Source: Hermodice carunculata
Lineage: Eukaryota > Annelida > Polychaeta > Eunicida > Amphinomidae
Direction of reading: 5' to 3'
Assembly: GCA_964020975.1 (NCBI GenBank)
Contig: OZ026628.1
Coordinates: 50,347,336-50,411,335 of the forward strand
DNA length: 64,000 bases
This document shows, in pieces, positions 11,915 through 24,530 of the stretch; positions within the stretch are counted from its first letter, which is position 1, and every line of letters starts with the position of its first letter. The notes under the pieces are model-generated. The model did not search any database, was not told the origin of the DNA, and was given only the letters and a program-made list of their open reading frames with translations. Both the position numbers and the translations under genes were made by a program.

Positions 11915-12362
11915 GTTTCCATGGAAACATATTAAAATGGGGGGGACCACAAATTTTCCATTAAAATACTGCAGTGTTGTTTTAATTCAGTCATTTTCTT
12001 ACATAATATTGAACCTGGAATATAATCAATGAATAGTTATGGTGACTTATTTTGTTATGCAAAGTAACTGCCTGTTACCGGTTCTGCAGATTTGTGTAAA
12101 AATGCAGTCTTTCTGGTTTTTAGCCAAGTACAAACAATATTTTAACAGTTGCTATGGAAACAGGTCATGTGATCTATGTTTTATTTTCAAAGCTTACTGA
12201 AAGTTTATTCCTCTAGTTATCCAAATACCATGCATATGTGGAGAAAAGGGTGCTTCACATAAAATGAGGAGATACTTTGTTCTCTTATTTAGCAGATTTT
12301 AAATGATTTTTTGCCATTTACTAGCAATTTAAGTGGTTGCCATGGCAACCAGTCACGTGACT
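11915..12362. promoter_or_regulatory. Cluster of RFX X-box-like palindromes and CACGTG E-boxes
   Basis: GTTTCCATGGAAAC (11,915-11,928), GTTGCTATGGAAAC (12,148-12,161) and GGTTGCCATGGCAACC (12,335-12,350) match the X-box consensus bound by RFX factors; the third is a perfect palindrome. The second and third are each followed at once by a CA-TG box: GGTCATGTGATC (12,163-12,174) and AGTCACGTGACT (12,351-12,362). The repeated X-box plus E-box pairing is directly visible; function in the host is inference. Confidence 0.55.
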
Positions 12363-12527
12363 ATTAGCAATTTACTGCACGTAATGAAACTTGGCATTCC
12401 AGGTATCACAATGATATATACTTTTGGTATGCTACAAAGAAAACTGTTCCTACTGCACTGTGTTCAATGAAAATTGTTACTTTTATTTTTACTGATACAA
12501 AAAATAACCTGACCCTTTAAGGGTTAA

Positions 12528-12635
12528 TACGGCTGCCATCATGCCTCCAAGGAAAGCTAGTGAGATGGCAACATCTTTAAGGTCCACATCGCCATCATGA
12601 TCCATATCCTCTAGAAGTCCCGTGTTTCTTGACAT
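12528..12635 (-). pseudogene. Small Polinton-region peptide with an EF-hand-like loop
   Basis: From an ATG at 12,635 the minus strand reads through LLEDMDHDGDVDLKDV and then a Gly/Ala/Met-rich hydrophobic segment, up to the TTAA where the piggyBac-like element begins. DHDGDVDLKD fits a calcium-binding EF-hand or dockerin loop (D at positions 1, 3 and 5). It lies between the integrase and minor capsid fossils, so it is probably a small Polinton ORF with a membrane-like segment. I do not know its function. Confidence 0.4.
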
Positions 12636-12689
12636 TGTTTTATGTTGTGACCCTTCTTTTGAGTGAGGATACCAAAGAAAATAACGACA

Positions 12690-13640
12690 GCCTTGGTATG
12701 CCTAGGGCATTATGCCTGCCAAGCTTTTATCAGTCCATCTTCATAGAAAGTGCCATCATTTTGTTCTCCCTGTAGGTCTTTTATGTAGTAAACACCTATT
12801 CTGGGTACATACTTCTCAATCTCAATTACCTCCTCTGTCCGTTAAGCAAAATAACCTTTTTTAATGGTCATTTGGTATGAACTATGCTAACAAAATCACC
12901 ACTTTTGAGGGTGGGTTCACCTTTTTCTTTCTTTTTTCTGTCCAATGCCATGTCTTCATACTGAATATCCCACAAATCATCATCTCTGACATGGTCCCTT
13001 GCATAATGCAGCATTAAACCTTTTAAGGACGTGTGTGGAGAGTTGTTGTAGACAGTCATTGAATCAGGCAACATGTCAATGTACCTGTTAGTACGATGGT
13101 GGGACAAGTATCTTCACGTCCTCTCCTTGAGTGTATTAAACCTCTCAGCCTTCGCTGCTTTGATATCTTCATTTTTGGTGAAAAGTGTTCTATTCTGTGA
13201 GGTCTCATCAGCTGTTGGATATAGTAATTTGTAAACTCCTTTCCCATGTCACTTTAGATGCATGTTGGCTTGTTTGCAGCTATTTGAAACACATTCTGCA
13301 TCACTTTATTGGCTGCCTGTGAAGATTTACTCTTTTTCAGAACAGCCCAAGTAAAAAGAGACAAGCAATCAATCACAGTCATGCTATAGCAGTGCCTGTT
13401 GTTGTACGTGGCAATGGAAGGAAGGTCACACAGATGTACTTGCCACTGTTTATCAGTTTCTTGCACCACAATGCGTCTGGAAATCTCCTTTTTGTACTCT
13501 CTCTGTTGCATAAACCAGCTTTTTGTTTTACTTTTACTGACACCAGTCTCTTTTGCAAGTCATTTGATGCCACTGTAGTTTCCAGGACTAGCAGGGTTAC
13601 AGTAAGTGGCAGCCAGTTTGTCTTCCATTTTTTCTAATAT
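12690..13640 (-). pseudogene. Polinton retroviral-type integrase, broken
   Basis: N-terminal part: EDKLAATYCNPASPG and SGIKWLAKETGVSKSKTKSW. Core: WQVHLCDLPSIATYNN and HCYSMTVIDCLSLFTWAV, then MGKEFTNYYIQQL. These match the DDE-type integrase shared by Polintons, with the first acidic residue seen in related sequences replaced or displaced here. Further on are NRYIDMLPDSMTVYNNSPH and a C-terminal tail around 12,700-12,840 (IKDLQGEQNDGTFYEDGL) typical of the chromodomain-like end. Near full span, several breaks. Confidence 0.75.
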
Positions 13641-13957
13641 CTTCCCCACTGGCTTTCCAATGTTACACTGTCCCTTTTCACTTTTTCAGCTTTTTGTCCG
13701 GGCTTACTCTTGGGGGCAAAGACTTGGCAATTGGGGGTGATGCTTGGCTCTCCTTGGTGTGTTAGGAAGAATTGATTGTGGGACAAAAGTATTGGGTATG
13801 TTGCCTCTCCACAGGAAATCACGAAATTCAGGCAGGCTAGGGACACTCACTATGGGGCCAAATGACCACTTTTTTGTTGACTTCAGAATACACTTGACAT
13901 TATTTTCTGAACTTATGAGTCAATCTCATGAATCTTGGCAGATTGTGAGATATCCCA

Positions 13958-13958
<1 letters not shown>

Positions 13959-14049
<91 letters not shown>
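13959..14049. repeat. (GT)n(AT)n microsatellite
   Basis: Seven GT steps followed by about 38 AT units. The open frames here on both strands (YIYIYI) are artefacts of the repeat. Confidence 0.95.
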
Positions 14050-14054
<5 letters not shown>

Positions 14055-14790
14055 TTATATATAAAACTTGTCCTTCATTTGACCTGGAAGTGACAACGAA
14101 CACCAAAATGTAGCTTAAACCATATTTCTATGTCAATTTTCACCCAGATATTGATACATATACTCAAAATGGCCATCTTATTTCAAAACAATGCAATGTG
14201 AGGATTATCATAAAAGAAAAATTATTTGCCATAAAACCAAAAATTGACTGATCTAAAAAGTTCTGGGTAGAAAAGCCATTCTTCCCAAATAACAAAAGTT
14301 TTGAATTGCCTCGTTCAAATATGTCCACCATCGGATGCAGCTAAAAAAGTAGATGATTGAAAAAAAAAATCACGTGAATTTGTTTAATCTTAGTGAAATT
14401 ATACAATTTGAAATCAAAACCTCGTTTTGGATTTGTCAATCCAAGATGGCCACGAACAGTGGGTTTATGGACTAAAATTTCAAATGGACGTAATTTTCTT
14501 AAAACATAAGATTTTTTAATTATCTACTTAATGAGAGTAATATTTGTATTTCACGTATATTACATACAGATGTTTGCCTGTCATGTAAAAATGCAATTAC
14601 CTATTGCAAAATACCCTTTGTACATTTAAAAAAAAATTGGCTAATTTAGATTTTTTTTCAAAATGCTCTCTACAAAATTTTTCACAATTTGTTTTCTTTG
14701 CTTTTTGTTATTTCCTGTTGTGAAAGTGTCCAAAAAACAAAACCTCAAAAGGCCAAAGAAGAGCTATCCAGATCACTAAATTGACCATCA

Positions 14791-14818
14791 AGGTCACTTT
14801 AAGGTCATCTCAAGGTCA
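14791..14818 (+). promoter_or_regulatory. Triple AGGTCA, DR5-DR5
   Basis: AGGTCA occurs at 14,791, 14,802 and 14,813, each pair separated by exactly 5 bp (cttta, then tctca). DR5 spacing of AGGTCA is the classical retinoic-acid receptor element. It is inside the ~1-kb dispersed repeat. Function is inference. Confidence 0.6.
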
Positions 14819-14949
14819 CTGGACATGTCCAAATTTCTCCTACTGGTATATGAACTATCAACATGCCAAATGTCATCAATGTAGATTTTTCTACCCAAGG
14901 TATCCAGCGTATCAGCCAGATATTGCTATTCTTATGCCGACTTTTGGCT

Positions 14950-15480
14950 TCATTGGCCCCAGTGGGACTGTGCATTTAGTTTCCTGTGTACAGAAAAGGC
15001 AACGGGATCCTCTATGTGACTACCTTTTATCAAACCACTTTTCACTTTCAGTTGTCTTTCACTATTGACAGTCAGATCAGGGTTCCTCTTCACATACCCC
15101 AAAAACCAATCTGCATTCTTCCGGAAACTCCTTGGAACATGGGCAATCACACCTGGGTATAGTTTCTCAATTTCCTGCCTCTCCATTTCTCCTGACAGAA
15201 GTTGCCTGTTGTGGTTGATGTGATATGGAAGTGGTTGGTGTGGTGTAGAAATACTTTGTTGCTCCTTCAGTCTTTTATATGTCTTCAGGTATTCCTGAAA
15301 AGCTGCCTCATTGGCCGTTTGGTCATTATTTTGCAATGAAGTAGGCTGTTAATCATTGATTTTTGAAAGTTTTGACATGTAAGGATTTGTCAGCATATTG
15401 ACGGGTCTCACGATGACGGGTTGAGTTTTGACTGCTGGTGCAGCAATAACATCTACCAATTTTATCTTTTAGATGATGCT
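14950..15480 (-). pseudogene. Polinton-associated accessory protein, broken
   Basis: A 128-codon minus frame starts at 15,336; related sequence (LVDVIAAPAVKTQPVIVRPV) continues upstream to about 15,470. Its second half, with the segments ADWFLGYVKRNPDLTVN and IKGSHIEDPVAFSVHRK, resembles the conserved 'NPxIxxN..GxxxxGSNIxDL' protein of unknown function encoded in many Polintons. Gln/Asn-rich coiled segments come first. The assignment is by remembered pattern only. Confidence 0.5.
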
Positions 15481-15584
15481 CATTATTTTAAGTGGGTTTG
15501 AAGAGAGTGCTTACAAGTGTTGCTGCCAATGGCAAAAATTCTGTTTGACTCTTGGGAAGTGTAACGTTGCCTCTTAGTATGTTG

Positions 15585-15741
<157 letters not shown>

Positions 15742-15791
15742 AAATGTTAAAAAACAAAAACAAAAAAGGACAAAACACAAAACAAAAAATA

Positions 15792-15815
15792 AAACTCCTT
15801 GGAACATGGGCAATC
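15792..15815. repeat. 24-bp copy of Polinton sequence at 15,125-15,148
   Basis: The block aaactccttggaacatggg plus caatc occurs twice in the same orientation, 667 bp apart. The first copy is inside the Polinton accessory gene, the second just beyond the (GA)n and A-rich tracts. It may mark a rearrangement or duplicated junction. Confidence 0.8.
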
Positions 15816-16446
15816 GTGTCCGCTGTTCCTTCGTTGCATGTCCTTTATCATGCATTTCTTTTCCATGTACCCTTTGTTTCCTTACCTTTGAATTGCGTTA
15901 CGTTAACGTTTCGGGTTCATGCAATTAATTTATTCACAACATTGACCAAAATAAAAAAAATATCTCTCATCTTTGCCCAAGAGGCTTTTTATGCATGTCA
16001 CAGTGCGACTAGCTCATGTGACAAAAACCCACACTAAAGCATGCTTTTAATCCCCATCAACATCTTAACATCAGCTTGGGCCAACCCCTTTTTTTAATCA
16101 GCTCCCCTGCTTTTCCAAATTTAGCGAAATAAGTGGAAGCGTTTGTTGCGACTGTTGATATGTGGCAATATTGTACAGACAAGCAAGGTTGTGCAATTTG
16201 GTTTGTCGATGGAGTTTCTTGTTTTATCCTGTAGATGTACATTCTGGTAATTCTACACAATAGATTTCATAAATATATAGATGTATTGGCGCTATTTTTT
16301 GTTTCATATGAGTATCCTCTTTGGTGCCAAGCATGCCACCTCAGACTGCTTGAGTGTTATCAAACTGATTACGTTTTGCAACACAGGCATCAGGAAAGAA
16401 CATTTTTTTTACAGATTTGATCATTGTGATACGAAAATTTTGCACA

Positions 16447-16447
<1 letters not shown>
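15816..16447. other. Non-coding, no gene seen
   Basis: AT-rich; the short frames have no motif. Confidence 0.4.

Positions 16448-16526
<79 letters not shown>
16448..16526. repeat. (ATT)n microsatellite
   Basis: About 26 uninterrupted ATT units. Confidence 0.95.
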
Positions 16527-16615
16527 GGACAACCAGGCCATTTTGAGTAGGCGTGCTTAGTCAATCTTATTGTAAAAAGACACAGGTTTCGTGCCATTGT
16601 TCCTTTGATAGTTGA

Positions 16616-16695
16616 GGTTCGAATGTGTTCTACATGTGGCCTACATTTTATTTAAGGTTCGAATGTATTCTACATGTGGCGTACATTTTATTTAA
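16616..16695. repeat. Tandem duplication, 2 x 40 bp
   Basis: Copies at 16,616-16,655 and 16,656-16,695 share ggttcgaatgt, ttctacatgtggc and tacattttattta, with two visible differences. Confidence 0.85.
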
Positions 16696-17084
16696 TTAAG
16701 ATTTGGATCAGACAACACCACCTGAATGACTTTGACCTGCATGACATCTAACAACAGATTAAAACAATGATTATGTGTAATCAAAGGTCAAAATGTTTCT
16801 TCATTGCAGTAGGGCCTAGATAACAATGTCAGTGAATAGTGAACTGAATGCTGAATGGCATTTTAGGCGTGCAATGAAGAATTTTGAAAAGCAAACACAT
16901 TTGATGACTTTGTTATGACGTCAATTTTAAGTTTCAGATGTGTTTTTTTTTCAGATGAACACAAGCGAAAAAACCCTCAGCAAAGTTTACAAATTGCTGG
17001 CATTTGAAATTAAAATCTGTCTACATATTCAAGTAGCCAATAATCTTTCACGGCAAGGTTGTCCGTCGGGTAGATGTGTTAGGC
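16696..17084. other. Non-coding, no gene seen
   Basis: AT-rich unique-looking sequence without recognisable features. Confidence 0.4.
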
Positions 17085-17242
<158 letters not shown>

Positions 17243-17719
17243 CCCGATAGGCCTACATGAGTCAGATATTACATTGTTTTGGGATCACAAGGCCTACATA
17301 AAATGATTCTTGTACTCGTAGGCATTGTATGTATACATATCATTTTTCAATATACTGTTTGTTTCCATCGTGTAATAATTATTATATCGGTGTGAGGTTT
17401 TTCAAGTCAGATTACTCGTACACCGTTGATTTGCTGACTTTCGTCATGGCACTGACTTAATCGACTACTATTTCCAGCATTATTTGGGATCTGCCCCCCT
17501 CAGCCTCCTGTTGGGAAAAAAATAAACGTTTTTTTACCAGTTTCTTCTTCGTTTTCATTTTAGAAACAAGATCAAAATACTTTGCTGGGGGTAATAGCTG
17601 GGTGTGGTGCCCACTCATGGCGTCCACTGGTGAAACCAAGTGGCACAGCCCGTTCACCACAGAACTTGGAACTCTCGTGTGAGCAAACACACGTAATTTA
17701 GGACGATGTAATCATTTTT

Positions 17720-18870
17720 ATGACTGACAAGTCAGCAGAGCTTATAGAATCCGTTTGCGTCCAACGTCCGTCTGTCCTTCCGTCCGTCTGTCGTTAGACT
17801 TTTTATATTTTCGACTTCTCAAAAACTGCTACATAGAATGTTTTGATTTTGCACATGGATGATTCCCAGGTGGACTTCTACCAAGTTTGCGAAGGAGATG
17901 ATGATGCAATAATTTTTCTATTTTTCATTAATTTTTTAATTTATTTTTGGAAAAAAAAAATTTCTTCATCTTAAGAACTACGAAGCCAATTGCTTTGATA
18001 TTGCACATAGGGTCATCTGGGGTCAACTAGTTCTTATTTTGGCCACCAGGTGGCGCTGTGATTTTTTTCCTATTTTTTTTAATGAATTATTGCCTGTTAA
18101 GGCTATTTTCGACTTCTTCAGAACGGCTGAACAGAATTGCTAAAAATTTTATCAGAATATAGTTGGACATTGACAATGAAAGTTTGCGAAAATAATATAG
18201 ATATATTAATTATAGGCAAAGTTATGGGATATCAAACTTCGCAACTGTAAGGAAGTGCTGCAGCTGTATATATATATGTAACAGTGCATATATTACACTA
18301 TTGTATTCAACCTTTGGACTTCTTCTCAAAAACTGCTGTATGGAATGTTTTAATTTTGCACATGGATGTTGCCCAGGTAGACCTCTACCAAGTTTGCGAA
18401 GGAGATGATGATGCAACAATTTTTCTATTTTTAATGAATTTTTAAATTTATTTTTTGAAAAAAAAAAAAATTTTCATCTCAAGAACTACCTGGCCAATTG
18501 CTTTAATATTGCACATAGGGTCACCTGGGGTCAAGTAGTTCTTATTTTGGCCACCACGTGGCGCTGTAATATTTTCCTATTTTTTCAATGAACTATTGCG
18601 TGTGAAGGCTATTTTCGACTTCTTCTCCAGAACAGCTTGATAGAATTGCTTAAAATTCTATCAAAATATAGTTGGACATTAGACAGTGATAGTTTGCGAA
18701 AATAATGTGGATATGTTAATTTTTGACAAAGTTATTCGATATGAGACTTTGTGACTATAAGTGAGTGCTGGCACTGTACACCGGCAGCCATTGAAACAGC
18801 AAGGTATGTCAATTGATAATACATGTACTACCATCAGCAGAGCTTATAGAATCCGTTTGCCTCTGTCGTC
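17720..18870 (+). repeat. Dispersed repeat, two ~500-bp units with CCGT-rich ends
   Basis: Two diverged direct units: 'gcacatggatg', 'aagtttgcgaaggagatgat', 'ccaattgctt', 'attgcacatagggtca', 'tggcgctgt' and 'ctattttcgacttctt' occur at about 17,850-18,125 and again at 18,355-18,630. The outer sequence 'cagcagagcttatagaatcc' with (CCGT)n appears at 17,735 and again at 18,837. No protein frame. The same core recurs at 51.7-56.3 kb. Family unknown to me; it looks like a non-coding multi-copy element. Confidence 0.75.
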
Positions 18871-19219
18871 CGTCCGTCCGTCCTTCTGCAAAATTCATTT
18901 TAAGGACAAACTTTGCTACCACTCTACATACATGTATATAGCTGTACAAATCTAGACTGCAGTCCATGTGTTCCAATACTGTAAAAGCAGATCCCAGTCA
19001 GCAGAGCACAGGATCATCATGATCCTCTTGTTATACTTAAACTTAATGTGTGATATGTTTATAAATTCCTCTTTAACAGCGGGTTAAAAAAATCAAGCCA
19101 TTGGTACCCGACAATGGCTGATCCCACACGAAAATCGAGACATCTGGGTCTTTTGAACATACCGAGACAAACGAGAGTTTCAAATAGCATCAATTTCATC
19201 GCTTCAGTGTACATTTTAT

Positions 19220-19952
19220 GTCGCTATAGAAACTTGGCATGTTGATAGATGATAGAAATAGAAAAAAAAATGGACATGTTCAGTGACATTGATATGACAT
19301 TGAAGTGACCTTGACGGTCACTTAAGTGATCTGGATAAGTCATTTTTGGCTTCTTCTCGCCTCTCTGACACATTTATTACAAGATATCGCAAAAAGGCGA
19401 ACAGGACAAATTGTGTAAAATTTTGCGTAGAACATTTAATGGAAAACGTTTTAGAAATTAGGCCAAAATGAAAAAAATGCACAAACAAGGGGTATTTTGC
19501 AATGGTTTATTCCATTATTGCACAACACTCCTACATCTGTATAAAATAGATGAAACACAAAGATAACGCCCATTAATAGATAATTAAAAAAAAATGATCT
19601 TATGTTTTCAAGAAATTACGTCCATTTGAAAGTTTAGCCCATAAAACCGATTGTTGGCGGCCATCATGGATTGAGAAATTGAAAACAAGGCTTTGATTTC
19701 AGATTGATACAATTTTACTAAGCTTAAAAAAATTCACGTGGACTTTTTTTTCCCAAAAAATCATCTTCTCGTTTTGCTGCAACTGATGGTGGACATATTG
19801 TGATAAGGCAAATCGAAACATTTCTGATCTTTAGGGAAAATACCTCTTCTTCCCATAATTTTCAAGATCGGCTTTTTTGGTTATATACCAAACAATTTGT
19901 TTCATGATAATCCTCACCATTTCATTGTTTTCATATAAAATGGTCATTTTGA

Positions 19953-19983
<31 letters not shown>

Positions 19984-20260
19984 TGTATGACTGTATGTAT
20001 GTATGTATGTATGTATGTATGTATGTATGTATGTATGTATGAATGTATGTATGTATGTATGTATGTATATCTATATATATATATATATATGTAAATATTT
20101 GGATGAAAGTTGACATAAAATCTGTTTATTGCTACATTTTGGTGTTCAAGGTCATTTCAAGTTCAAGTGAAGGTCAAGTTTTATATATCTATGGCATATC
20201 TCACTATCTGCCAAGTTTCATGAAGATTGGCTTTAAACTTCTGAAGATAATGCCAAATGT
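19220..20260 (+). repeat. Dispersed ~1-kb repeat, copy 2
   Basis: Inverted counterpart of 13,900-14,900 at perhaps 70-75% identity by eye. In this copy a (TATG)n array (19,953-20,070) has grown at the 'gatacatata' position that is short in copy 1, while the AT run expanded in copy 1 is only short here. The core retains 'aaggtcatttcaagttcaag' and 'ctatctgccaagtttcatga'. Confidence 0.75.
19953..20090. repeat. (TATG)n microsatellite with short AT tail
   Basis: About 28 ATGT/TATG units with two imperfect steps, then a (TA)n run. Confidence 0.95.
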
Positions 20261-22030
20261 ATTTTTAAGTAAATAAAATTTATCATTTGGGTCTATATTG
20301 ATGCGAGAACATATCAGCAATATATAGGCCTTATGCTGTTGTATTGTTTCCATATCTATGCATCCAAGTATATGCTGCCATTTCTGTACACATTTTAGGT
20401 AACTAGTGATATGTTACAAAGATGTTACTGTACTTAATAACAATCGAACATCACATCTAAGTAGAGTGCGAACTAGTGTTTTGTGCTCTGATGAAAAATA
20501 CTGTCCTTGTGCTATCTTATGCTAGTCTGCATATAATATCACTCTCCTGACTAAATCTGAGTGTATTTCTCATTGATATAGTAGGGAATTCTCATGTGCC
20601 GAGTAAAAGCTCCTGAACATCAAAACTCAGCTTCACGTGTTTTACACATGTATGGCTTCTAACCTGTATTAATTTTCTCATACAAGGTACTGGGAATTTT
20701 TGTCCACAGATAACTATGGCATTACATGTTTTCGTTGTACAATGACTTTCTCCAGTATGGCCTATAAATTTACAGATCTTACATGTAGCCTATATTCATA
20801 CTTATCATCTTAATGCCCCAAATTGACATATCAAACATACAATTTTTTGACACCTAACATTCAAAATTGAAATGACTGTAAGCTAAATGTTCAACTTAAA
20901 TTCGCAATCTCAGGACCTTTGTTCAAAGTGGGGCCATCTGTCCATATTTTCATGGATTAAATTGAGGGAATCGGGGCCTTTCTTTTTGTCTCTCTGGTGC
21001 GTTTGTCGACGATAAAGATGTTCTGTCTAATTTGGAGCTCGTTTTCAACCAATTAAAATGTGAAAAATGGAAAGTACATTTGCCATCTTGTATTTAATAA
21101 ATAAAACTAAATTTAGGTCGGCAATTTGTAGAAAACAAAGCTGGGGTTGGCAGACTATTTTCACGCAAACTAGTGTAACCAAAAATAAAGACCAATATAA
21201 TTTTTTTAGGGGGGGGGGTAATTAAATATAAACTTGTGTTTTGTTTTTTTGATTTGATGACTCACATCAGCATGGCTACATAATATCACGAAAAGGCACT
21301 CAGAAATTAGGTCTATGTTGGTTGTAAAATTTGACAATGTATTCCTGAATAATTTAATGAAAAATAATGTGGAAATGTATATGTCAATTTGCGTTGCATA
21401 AAACCGGGTCGTCTTACTCAGATATTATTTAAGCAACAGATTCTGTATTTATCAATCTGCAGGAGTGCTGGCTGAAATTAATAGGCCTGTGTGCTTGAGC
21501 CCCAGAACCTTTTCTTAGTCAGGTCAGGTCAGGCAAATTCAAATACTGGTTGCTATGGGGAATCCATTCTTATTATATATTTTCTGTTTTATTTCTGGAC
21601 TATACATTTTCTGTTTAAATAAAATGGATAGCTGTCTGTCTTCATATGGTGGCTGCAACTAGGAATTTCATTCCAACAGCATTTTATTTCGGCCAACCCT
21701 CCTGCAACAAAACTTGGGACACAGGTGTGTAATATTTATACGTCAGATGTGGACATTAAGACTATGAACACTGTGAACTTCAAGTTGGATAGACACATTG
21801 TCAAACACTAGCTCGTGCTTTGTATTTTTTCGTGTGGCTTTTTTTATATATCTCCATGGTTTTTCTTTTTGTTGTTGTACATGTGTCTTTGTAAACCCTG
21901 TAGTATTATGGTACCGTATACACGGGTTAATAATGTATTGAGGGTAGGGTTCTATAGTTTTTTCCCTTTTTTTGCTTAGGTACTACTTTCCTTTTATATT
22001 TTAATGTTGGTGATTCATTCGCGCTGCTAT
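20261..22030. other. Non-coding, no gene seen
   Basis: AT-rich with a triple 'aggtc' step (21,521-21,535), a G run near 21,214 and several pyrimidine tracts. No open frame over 60 codons. Confidence 0.5.
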
Positions 22031-22039
22031 ATATATATA

Positions 22040-23356
<1,317 letters not shown>

Positions 23357-24530
23357 CTAAACTGGTAAGGGCAGCACAAATTGTATGGGCTGATCACCCA
23401 GCCATCAAAAAGTATTCAGTACCTGAGTTGCAGAAGTGATATCCAGATCAATTTAATGGGATTATGGAGTACCTAACGTTAGATGATGTTCTTGTGGAGT
23501 TGAGAATGCCGAAAAGGCCAACTCCGAGGCTAAAGCATTACACTGGGAGCACCATGGATAAGACAAGATAAGTGACTGTGGTTGTAAGCAAATCATTCTT
23601 CATGAGAAGGTTATCTCCCAGACAGGCAACTTTACTTACTACATTGACTTGTTATAGAGTGCCACAAGTGGGGGACAAGCCAGTGATGTCGACGTCACTT
23701 GTGGTACTCACCGTTTCTTGCACCACAAAATGGAGAGATACTTTAGCTCTACAGGTGTTCTCCCGCCATGAAGTGCATTGCCAGGAGCTGAAACAACACA
23801 TAGAATCCACATTCCTGTCAAATCAGGAAGGAAAAACTGAGTGTCAGTGCAAAGAGAATATGAGATGCTGGCTTCATATAACTGGTGTTTCTGGGGATCT
23901 GTGCAGAGGTCTGCTCAGCCCAACAGGTCACAAGACGCTGAGAAGGGAGTGGTATCTGAAAGGCCTCCAGCTCTGTTCTGCTGATTTAGTGAGATAGCTG
24001 AGCTTGGAGCTTGTCACACCTAACCTGGACACTTCAATGGATTATGTAAAAGAGAGAGAGAGAGAATGGAGCACAATCTTGGTCTCCAATGGGAGGACCC
24101 TTCAGAGCATCTGAACACTTCATTGTTCCTGGACCAGCCATCTTTAGAGGGCCATGGCCTGTCCATCGAGCAACCAGATTTTGCAAGTACTGCTGAAGTT
24201 CAGAAGGAAATAGGTCAGCGTTAGAAAGAAGTTAGCAAGTTGGAGACCAGTAGGCAGACCACCAGCCTTGGTTTCCACCACTCATCATAGTTTATTTATG
24301 GCAATGATAGGAGTACCAGAGCACTAAACCCTATGAGCCAGCCACCAGCTGTGGACCGATGGCATGCCTCTTTCTTTGAGGGTCGCAATTAACTTTTTAC
24401 AAAAGCTCGCCTAGTCTGAAGATCATTGTGTCCAATGACAGATCGGAGGGAGCAAGACTTATTCATTTAAACTGAAGCCACAAAGTGCTGACCTATACCC
24501 CCTGGTGTTACAGTTTCCACCTTCAAAAAT
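23357..24530 (+). other. Unrecognised coding-like remnant, possibly LTR-element interior
   Basis: A plus-strand frame reads for most of 23,379-23,997 with few stops, including a 141-codon stretch from 23,572 with Cys/His-rich parts (ECQCKENMRCWLH). At 24,065-24,370 another frame has Leu/Glu-rich coiled-coil-like sequence ending QPPAVDRWHASFFEGR. I cannot name either. If 22,040-23,356 is an LTR, these would be the start of its interior. Confidence 0.25.

Larger units (their letters stand above)
10990..12523. mobile_element. piggyBac-like non-autonomous element, 1,534 bp, TTAA-flanked
   Basis: The ends are CCCTTAAACAGTCAG (left) and CTGACCCTTTAAGGG (right), imperfect inverted repeats starting with CCC, and each side is bordered by TTAA (10,986-10,989 and 12,524-12,527). 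TTAA target duplication plus CCC ends is the signature of the piggyBac superfamily. No transposase frame is visible inside, so it needs a partner element. It sits within the Polinton fossil and therefore inserted later. Inside are palindromes (11,005-11,024 and 11,026-11,035), a G run at about 11,674-11,690 and RFX-type X-box palindromes at 11,915, 12,148 and 12,335. Confidence 0.85.
13900..14900 (-). repeat. Dispersed ~1-kb repeat, copy 1
   Basis: This block matches, in reverse orientation, 19,220-20,260. Shared landmarks include the 'gatatctcaca..ctgccaag' end, 'cctcaccat..tcat(g/a)ataa', 'aatatgtccaccat', 'tcacgtgaatt', 'gacgtaatttt' and the 'aaggtcact' stretch. A (GT)n(AT)n run (13,959-14,049) is expanded at one end in this copy, whereas the sister has its expansion elsewhere. 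No coding frame. It may be a non-autonomous element; it interrupts the Polinton fossil between integrase and accessory gene. Confidence 0.75.
8039..15480 (-). mobile_element. Polinton/Maverick fossil, broken
   Basis: Minus-strand remains of a self-synthesising, virus-like DNA transposon. In transcription order the recognisable parts are an accessory protein, a retroviral-type integrase, a small peptide, a minor capsid protein, a small basic protein, a double-jelly-roll major capsid protein and an adenovirus-type protease. I do not recognise the family-B DNA polymerase or the packaging ATPase, so it is incomplete; no long terminal inverted repeats were identified. It carries many breaks (more than ten by eye) and at least two foreign insertions: a piggyBac-like element (10,990-12,523) and a dispersed repeat (about 13,900-14,900). 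It is an old, inactive copy. Confidence 0.85.

Noticed and set aside
11318-12032. ORFs of 105 and 147 codons in the piggyBac-like element
   Set aside because: No transposase features; one crosses a G run, and no DDD/DDE block or Cys-rich end is seen.
17457-17690. 77-codon minus-strand ORF
   Set aside because: No motif or relative recognised, surrounded by simple repeats; treated as chance.
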